Shown here: positions 6,228 to 9,849 of the stretch, one piece after another
Numbering within the stretch: position 1 is the stretch's first letter
How the letters are laid out: the number at the start of each line of letters is the position of its first letter
Translations under genes and position numbers: made by a program
Notes under the pieces: model-generated
What the model saw: the letters and a program-made list of their open reading frames with translations, nothing else
Told to the model about the DNA's origin: nothing
Databases searched by the model: none
NCBI GenBank assembly: GCA_032122625.1
Contig: JAQBGG010000032.1
Coordinates: forward strand, 1 to 9,849
Direction of reading: 5' to 3'
DNA length: 9,849 bases
Source: CAXMST01 sp032122625
Lineage (GTDB): Bacteria; Actinomycetota; Thermoleophilia; Solirubrobacterales; 70-9

Positions 6228-6233
6228 ACCCTA
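6228..6233 (-). promoter_or_regulatory. Candidate -10 box of a leaderless promoter for the LLM oxidoreductase gene
   Basis: Read on the - strand, GATAGGGT (TAGGGT at 6233 to 6228) is followed by exactly 7 nt (TCGATCG) and the ATG at 6220. It closely matches the box and spacing before the quinone oxidoreductase gene (GATACGGT). There is no Shine-Dalgarno and no obvious -35. Confidence 0.5.
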
Positions 6234-6271
6234 TCCGGCCCTCCCGCGCGGCGGCGTCGCGAGTCGTGTCG

Positions 6272-6310
6272 AGGTTGAAATTGGGGTCGGTATGCAACCT
6301 GGATTTCAAC
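6272..6310. repeat. Overlapping inverted repeats (two mutually exclusive hairpins) between sufD and the LLM gene
   Basis: One arm, AGGTTGAAAT at 6272-6281, can pair in two ways. AGGTTG (6272-6277) is the perfect reverse complement of CAACCT (6295-6300). GTTGAAAT (6274-6281) is the perfect reverse complement of ATTTCAAC (6303-6310). The segment is an AT-richer island in GC-rich flanks. It lies 37 bp past the sufD stop and about 52-90 bp upstream of the LLM start. It could be an operator for a dimeric regulator or an RNA structure in the sufD 3' end. There is no T-run, so a classical terminator is unlikely. Confidence 0.5.
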
Positions 6311-6346
6311 TTCGGCCGGCGGCCGGTCCGTCGGCCGTCGCTCGGC

Positions 6347-7621
6347 TCAGCTCTTGCCGAGCAGCTCGCCGAGGCGTTGCTCGAGTGCCCCGCTGAGGGC
6401 GTCGGCGACCGCTCCTGCGGGGACCCGTTCGACCAGCTCGGCGAGAAAGCCGCCGACGATCAACTCGCCGGCGGTCTCTCTGTCGAGTCCTCGCGAGGTC
6501 AGGTAGAAGAGCTGATCGGGGTCGATCTGGGCGACCGCGGCGGCATGGGTGCAGGCGACGTCGTCGGCCTTGATCTCGAGGCCTGGGATCGCGTCCGCGT
6601 GGGCCTTGCGAGAGAGCAGCAGGTTGCGGCAGTCTTGGAAGGCATCGGTGCGCTGAGCGCCCGGATCGACGTAGATCATCCCGCGCCAGACGCTGGTTGA
6701 GCGATCATCGAGGACGCCGCGGAAGGCGAGATCCGAGGTCGTGTCCTCGGCGGCATGCTCCTGGGTGGTGTCGTAGTCGAGGTGCTGGCGGCCGTTGCCG
6801 ATGTAGGCGCCGGTGATCTTGGCGCCCGCGCCGCGGCCGGCCAGCTTGGTCTCCATCCGGATCTTGCCGTTGGCGGAGCCGAAGCCGAGGGCCACCCATT
6901 CGAGGTGGCCATCGCGCGCGACCTCGGCCCGCTGGGTCGCGAAGGCCCAGGAGGCGGGGGAGAGCGCCTGGCCGCAGACGTAGCGGAGGTTGGCGTTGGG
7001 GCCGACAATCAGCTCGGTGACACCGTTGAAGAGCGCGTCGGTCTCGACGTCGGCCGAGAGGTAGCGTTCCCAGACCTCGGCCTCGGCGCCCTCCTCGAGG
7101 ACGATCAGCGTGCGCCAGTTGAGGCTGCGCCCGCCGGCTCGCTGGATCGCGGTGAGTGAGATCGGATTCTCGGTGCGGATTCCGGCAGGGACATAGACGA
7201 GCGCGCCGCCGCTCCAGCCGGCCTCGTTGATCGTCACGAAGGGGTCCTTCTCGGGGGCGACGATCGTGCCGAGCTTCGAGCCCAGCAAATCCGGGTAGCG
7301 CTCGGCCGCGGCATCGAGTGGCACCACGATCGGGCCTTCGGGCTTGCCGTTGCCGCCAAGGCCTGCGAGCCCGGCGCCGAGTTCGGCGATCACGGAGCCG
7401 TCGACCTGGGTCAGGCCCTGGGCACCATCAGGTACCGGCAGGGCGCCCGCGATCTCGTCCGGCAGATCCGCTGTGGTGGCCGGCTCGTAGGCGGAGAGGT
7501 CGAGGCCGCTGAGGTCGGTGAACTCCCAGCCTTTGACCTTGGGGCCGGGCAGCGAGAGCTCGCGGGCAGCCTCGACTGCGCGCGAGCGTCGCTCGCGCAG
7601 CCAGGTGGGCGCCTCAGCCAA
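6347..7621 (-). CDS. sufD: Fe-S cluster assembly protein SufD
   Basis: SufD is the scaffold partner of SufB in the SufBC2D complex that builds Fe-S clusters in the cytoplasm. The protein is 424 aa, typical for SufD. It opens with the partially helical N-terminus and KVKGWEFTDLSGLDLSAY (28-45). The beta-helix core includes PFVTINEAGWSGGALVYVPAGI (127-148), WRTLIVLEEGAEAEVWERY (169-187) and TSVWRGMIYVDPGAQRTDAFQDCRNLLLS (309-337). It ends with DDVACTHAAAVAQIDPDQLFYLTSRGL (353-379). His359 in CTH corresponds to the functionally important SufD histidine. The start is a TTG at 7621 overlapping the sufB stop by 8 nt (TTGGCTGA), with GGAAGG 5 nt upstream. No earlier or nearby ATG fits. Translation is therefore probably coupled to sufB. 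No sufC follows within the window. Confidence 0.92.
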   Translation of the reverse strand: MAEAPTWLRERRSRAVEAARELSLPGPKVKGWEFTDLSGLDLSAYEPATTADLPDEIAGALPVPDGAQGLTQVDGSVIAELGAGLAGLGGNGKPEGPIVVPLDAAAERYPDLLGSKLGTIVAPEKDPFVTINEAGWSGGALVYVPAGIRTENPISLTAIQRAGGRSLNWRTLIVLEEGAEAEVWERYLSADVETDALFNGVTELIVGPNANLRYVCGQALSPASWAFATQRAEVARDGHLEWVALGFGSANGKIRMETKLAGRGAGAKITGAYIGNGRQHLDYDTTQEHAAEDTTSDLAFRGVLDDRSTSVWRGMIYVDPGAQRTDAFQDCRNLLLSRKAHADAIPGLEIKADDVACTHAAAVAQIDPDQLFYLTSRGLDRETAGELIVGGFLAELVERVPAGAVADALSGALEQRLGELLGKS

Positions 7622-9083
7622 TTGAGCCTTCCATCTGCAGTTCGATCAGCCGGTTGAGCTCGACCGCGTACTCCATCGGTAGCTCCTTGACGACCGGCTC
7701 AATGAAGCCGTTGACGATCATCTTCGAGGCCTCCTCCTCGTCGAGACCGCGGGACTGCAGGTAGAAAAGCTGCTCCTCGCCGATCTTCGAGACCGAAGCC
7801 TCGTGGCCGACGTTGGCGTCGCTCTCGTCGATCCGGATCGTCGGATAGGTGTCGGAGCGCGACTCGGGATCGAGCAGCAGGGCGTCGCAGACGACCTTCG
7901 AGCGGGCCTCGGTGGCCCCCTTGGCGACCTCGAGCAGGCCGCGGTAGGTGCTGCGGCCGCCGTCCTTGGAGATCGACTTGGCAAAGATCGAGCTCGTCGT
8001 CTTCGGCGCGGCGTGGATGATCTTGCCGCCCGCATCCTGATGCTGGCCCTTGCCGGCGAAGGCGATCGAGAGAATCTCGCCGTGGGCCTTCTCGCCCATC
8101 AGGTAGATCGAGGGGTATTTCATCGTCACCTTCGAGCCGAGGTTGCAGTCGACCCATTCGACCGTCGCCCGCTCGGCGGCGGTCGCCCGCTTGGTGACCA
8201 GGTTGAAGACGTTCTGGGACCAGTTCTGAACGGTCGTGTAGCGAATCCGCGCGCCGGGCCGGGCGATCAACTCGACCACGGCCGAGTGCAGAGAATCACT
8301 CGAATAGACCGGCGCCGTGCAGCCCTCGATGTAGTGCACGTCGGAGTCCTCGTCGGCGATGATCAGGGTCCGCTCGAACTGGCCCATGTTCTCGGTGTTG
8401 ATCCGGAAGTAGGCCTGCAGCGGCATGTCGACCTTGACGCCCTTCGGCACGTAGACGAACGAGCCGCCCGACCAGACGGCGCTGTTCAGCGCGGCGAGCA
8501 TGTTGTCGTTGGCGGGGATCACCGAGGCGAAGTGCTCGCGGATCACGTCCTCGTGCTCACGCAGGCCGCTGTCCATGTCCATGAAGATGACGCCCTGCTT
8601 CTCGAGGTCCTCGCGAACCTGGTGGTAGACGACCTCGGACTCGTACTGAGCGCCGACGCCGGCGAGGAAGTTGCGCTCCGCCTCGGGGATGCCGAGCTTG
8701 TCGAAGGTGTTCTTGATGTCCTCGGGGACGTCCTCCCAGCTGTGCTCTGCGCGTTCGGAGGCGCGGACGAAGTAGTGGATGTCATCGAAGTCGATCTGGT
8801 TCAGGTCGGCGCCCCACTGCGGCACCGGCCGGGAGAGGTAGTGATCAAGCGCCTTGAGTCGGAACTCACGCATCCACTCGGGCTCGTTCTTGTACTCGGA
8901 GATGTCTTCGACCAGCTGCCGCGAAAGCCCCTTCGGCGCCTTGTAGACGTAACCGGTCTCGGGGTCGTTGAAGCCGAACTTCTCCTTGTAATCGGAGTTG
9001 ATGTCCTTGATCGCCTCGCGCTCAGCCGACTTCGGATCGAGTGCCGACGTGCTCGGTGGTGTCGCGGTCTCAGGGGGGTTCAT
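7614..9083 (-). CDS. sufB: Fe-S cluster assembly scaffold SufB
   Basis: SufB is the main scaffold on which the SUF system assembles Fe-S clusters, receiving sulfur from SufS/SufU and working with SufC and SufD. The 489-aa length is typical. Diagnostic segments are INSDYKEKFGF (28-38), YFVRASERAEHSWEDVPEDIKNTFDKLGIPEAE (104-136) and SAVWSGGSFVYVPKGVKVDMPLQAYFRIN (201-229). Further on are SDVHYIEGCTAP (247-258, with C254), YTTVQNWSQNVFNLVTKRA (282-300) and KVVCDALLLDPESRSDTYPTI (396-416, with C399). HEASVSKIGEEQLFYLQSRGL lies at 427-447. C399 and E428 match the essential cysteine and glutamate of the family. The ATG at 9083 has GGAGGT 9 nt upstream, inside the last codons of the Rieske gene, whose stop is 2 nt away. 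A longer open frame to 9212 lies within the Rieske gene and lacks SufB homology. Confidence 0.96.
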   Translation of the reverse strand: MNPPETATPPSTSALDPKSAEREAIKDINSDYKEKFGFNDPETGYVYKAPKGLSRQLVEDISEYKNEPEWMREFRLKALDHYLSRPVPQWGADLNQIDFDDIHYFVRASERAEHSWEDVPEDIKNTFDKLGIPEAERNFLAGVGAQYESEVVYHQVREDLEKQGVIFMDMDSGLREHEDVIREHFASVIPANDNMLAALNSAVWSGGSFVYVPKGVKVDMPLQAYFRINTENMGQFERTLIIADEDSDVHYIEGCTAPVYSSDSLHSAVVELIARPGARIRYTTVQNWSQNVFNLVTKRATAAERATVEWVDCNLGSKVTMKYPSIYLMGEKAHGEILSIAFAGKGQHQDAGGKIIHAAPKTTSSIFAKSISKDGGRSTYRGLLEVAKGATEARSKVVCDALLLDPESRSDTYPTIRIDESDANVGHEASVSKIGEEQLFYLQSRGLDEEEASKMIVNGFIEPVVKELPMEYAVELNRLIELQMEGSIG

Positions 9084-9085
9084 CT

Positions 9086-9400
9086 TCAGTCGACCTCCAG
9101 TTTGATTTCGCCGTCGGTGATGCGCACTTCGAAGGTGTCGACCGGGACATAGGCGGGAAGCGTCTTCGGCCGCCCGCTCCTCAGGTCGAACAGCGACCCG
9201 TGGCGCGGACACTCAACGGTACACGCCGCGGGGTCGATGGCCCCCTCGGCAAGCGGTCCGTCGTCGTGGGAGCAGCGGTCCTCGATCGCGAAGAGCTCGC
9301 CGTCGACGTTGAAGACACCGATCCTGATGCCATCGACCTCGATCAGGCGCCTCTCGCCCTCGGGCAGTTCTTCGCTCTTGCAGACGGTGTGAGTGTTCAT
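9086..9400 (-). CDS. Rieske [2Fe-2S] ferredoxin of the SUF cluster (non-haem oxygenase ferredoxin type)
   Basis: This 104-aa single-domain Rieske ferredoxin carries both halves of the cluster-binding motif: CSH at 43-45 in DRCSHDDGPLAEG, and C64-x2-H67 in CPRHGSLFDLRSG. The two Cys and two His bind one [2Fe-2S] cluster. The sequence resembles the NirD/BphF-like soluble ferredoxins. There is no signal peptide or membrane anchor, so it is cytoplasmic. Its gene is first in this cluster and overlaps the sufB ribosome-binding site. A Rieske ferredoxin inside suf operons is common in actinobacteria (for example between sufD and sufC in Streptomyces, from memory), so an electron-transfer or cluster-carrier role in Fe-S assembly is plausible but unproven. 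The ATG at 9400 is the natural start. The longer open frame to 9673 overlaps the neighbouring membrane-protein gene and is spurious. Confidence 0.9.
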   Translation of the reverse strand: MNTHTVCKSEELPEGERRLIEVDGIRIGVFNVDGELFAIEDRCSHDDGPLAEGAIDPAACTVECPRHGSLFDLRSGRPKTLPAYVPVDTFEVRITDGEIKLEVD

Positions 9401-9513
9401 AGAACCCGAATCCCTACCGGGTGGGTCGGATTTTAGCGGTTGCGGCGGTCGCGGCTCGTTGCGAGCGGGCTGCAGCGCGGGTATCGGGTCCGCTGCCCGA
9501 GGCTGGAGTGGGT
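9401..9513. other. Intergenic region upstream of the suf cluster
   Basis: These 113 bp separate the membrane protein gene from the Rieske gene, both on the - strand. They contain a candidate -10 box (9430-9435) and a small perfect stem GCTCG-TTG-CGAGC at 9454-9466 without a T-run. No palindrome that I could tie to a SufR-type or IscR-type repressor was found. Confidence 0.4.
9430..9435 (-). promoter_or_regulatory. Candidate -10 box for the Rieske-sufB-sufD operon
   Basis: On the - strand TAAAAT (9435 to 9430) matches 5 of 6 positions of the TATAAT consensus and is the most AT-rich hexamer in the gap. The predicted start near 9423 would leave a leader of about 23 nt containing AGGGA, 10 nt before the ATG at 9400, as a ribosome-binding site. 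No good -35 hexamer is present at 16-19 bp. Confidence 0.35.
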
Positions 9514-9849
9514 TCAGCCCTGGCCGACGGGGGTGCCCGGGTCGGCGAAGGCGAAGAACCAGACCACGAAGACGATGATGTCGATAAAGACGGCGGAGAA
9601 GATGACCAGCTCGAGCGGATGCACATCGCTGATCGAGTCGACTCTGCGCTCCTCGCTCATTCCCCGCATCCAATCGGCGCGCTCGCGATGCTTCGGCTTG
9701 GAGCGATCAGCGAAGAAGCTGAAGAAGCTGGCGATCAGGAGCAGGGTGAAGATCATGCCGACATGGACGACCGCGAAGGCGCTCCAGGAGGGGGCGGTGC
9801 TGTTCTGAACCTGCGAGCCGATCCAGACCCACGCGACCGGCACGCCGAG
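9514..9849 (-). CDS. Hypothetical two-helix membrane protein (probably 5' truncated by the window edge)
   Basis: The frame is open to the window edge and ends at the stop at 9514. A GTG at 9843 could be the start, but no ribosome-binding site can be judged with only 6 nt upstream, and the protein probably begins outside. The visible 111 residues show an N-terminal stretch WIGSQVQNSTAPSWSAFAVVHVG running into helix 1 (about MIFTLLLIASFFSFFA). A basic, charged linker follows (DRSKPKHRERADWMRGMSEERR), then SDVHPLELVIFSAVFIDIIVFVVWFFAFA as helix 2, and a short Pro/Gly tail. I do not recognise the family. It is on the same strand as the suf cluster but separated by 113 bp with a candidate promoter, so a functional link is not supported. 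Confidence 0.6.
   Translation of the reverse strand, partial: LGVPVAWVWIGSQVQNSTAPSWSAFAVVHVGMIFTLLLIASFFSFFADRSKPKHRERADWMRGMSEERRVDSISDVHPLELVIFSAVFIDIIVFVVWFFAFADPGTPVGQG

Noticed and set aside
5960..6700. 246-aa + strand frame spanning the LLM gene start and the sufD 3' end
   Set aside because: It runs antisense through two well-supported genes and their promoter region, with no domain and no ribosome-binding site.
7803..9152. 449-aa open frame on the + strand
   Set aside because: It lies entirely antisense to sufB, which is unmistakable by motif. Long antisense frames are expected in GC-rich genes, and the translation is low-complexity V/D/G/L-rich with no recognisable domain.
9084..9212. 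N-terminal extension of SufB by 43 residues
   Set aside because: The extension is the out-of-frame Rieske coding sequence. The ATG at 9083 has a strong GGAGGT and gives a normal-length SufB.
9454..9466. Small hairpin GCTCG-TTG-CGAGC upstream of the suf operon
   Set aside because: The 5-bp stem has no T-run and no similarity to a known operator. It is too weak to call a terminator or regulatory site.
9401..9673. N-terminal extension of the Rieske protein by 91 residues
   Set aside because: It is read through the upstream gap and out of frame through the membrane-protein gene, and gives Arg-rich sequence with no transit or membrane feature. The ATG at 9400 fits the family.
1..9849. Search for CRISPR arrays, insertion sequences, tRNA/rRNA genes, toxin-antitoxin or defence genes
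   Set aside because: No regularly spaced repeats, transposase motifs, tRNA-like segments or defence domains were seen on either strand. Codon use looks uniform along the window.

Overview
This is a GC-rich, densely coded bacterial window whose contents look like core or housekeeping chromosome. I see no mobile elements, RNA genes or CRISPR arrays. High GC, a coenzyme-F420-type luciferase-like oxidoreductase, a SUF cluster with a Rieske ferredoxin, a fenitrothion-hydrolase-like membrane protein and probable leaderless promoters together suggest an actinobacterium. A Thermoleophilia/Solirubrobacterales-like lineage is my guess, not a demonstrated assignment.

Layout. (1) Positions 2-428, + strand: the C-terminal end of a polytopic membrane protein, overlapped by a 58-residue single-pass membrane protein. 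(2) Positions 489-1425, - strand: a small lipoprotein of unknown function downstream of a Fur-family regulator, called Zur from its context. (3) Positions 1426-1519: the divergent control region, with a 19-bp Fur/Zur-type palindrome lying across the znuA promoter. (4) Positions 1520-4111, + strand: a tight znuA-znuC-znuB zinc ABC importer operon. (5) Positions 4170-5147, + strand: a zinc-independent MDR-family quinone oxidoreductase with its own promoter. (6) Positions 5177-6220, - strand: an LLM-class, probably F420-dependent, oxidoreductase convergent with it. (7) Positions 6347-9400, - strand: a translationally coupled Rieske ferredoxin-sufB-sufD cluster for Fe-S cluster assembly. (8) Positions 9514-9849, - strand: a two-helix membrane protein that runs off the window edge.

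How the genes work together. Zur should sense zinc, bind the palindrome and shut off both znuACB and probably its own gene when zinc is sufficient. ZnuA (lipoprotein receptor), ZnuC (ATPase) and ZnuB (permease) form the importer. SufB and SufD form the Fe-S scaffold. The SufC ATPase they need is not next to them here. The Rieske protein is a commonly seen SUF companion in actinobacteria.

The most notable non-coding signal is that three transcription-unit starts (lipoprotein, quinone oxidoreductase, LLM oxidoreductase) have a TAnnnT box exactly 7 nt before the ATG, and zur has one at 8 nt. This is the architecture of leaderless mRNAs. I found no convincing undescribed multi-gene system here.
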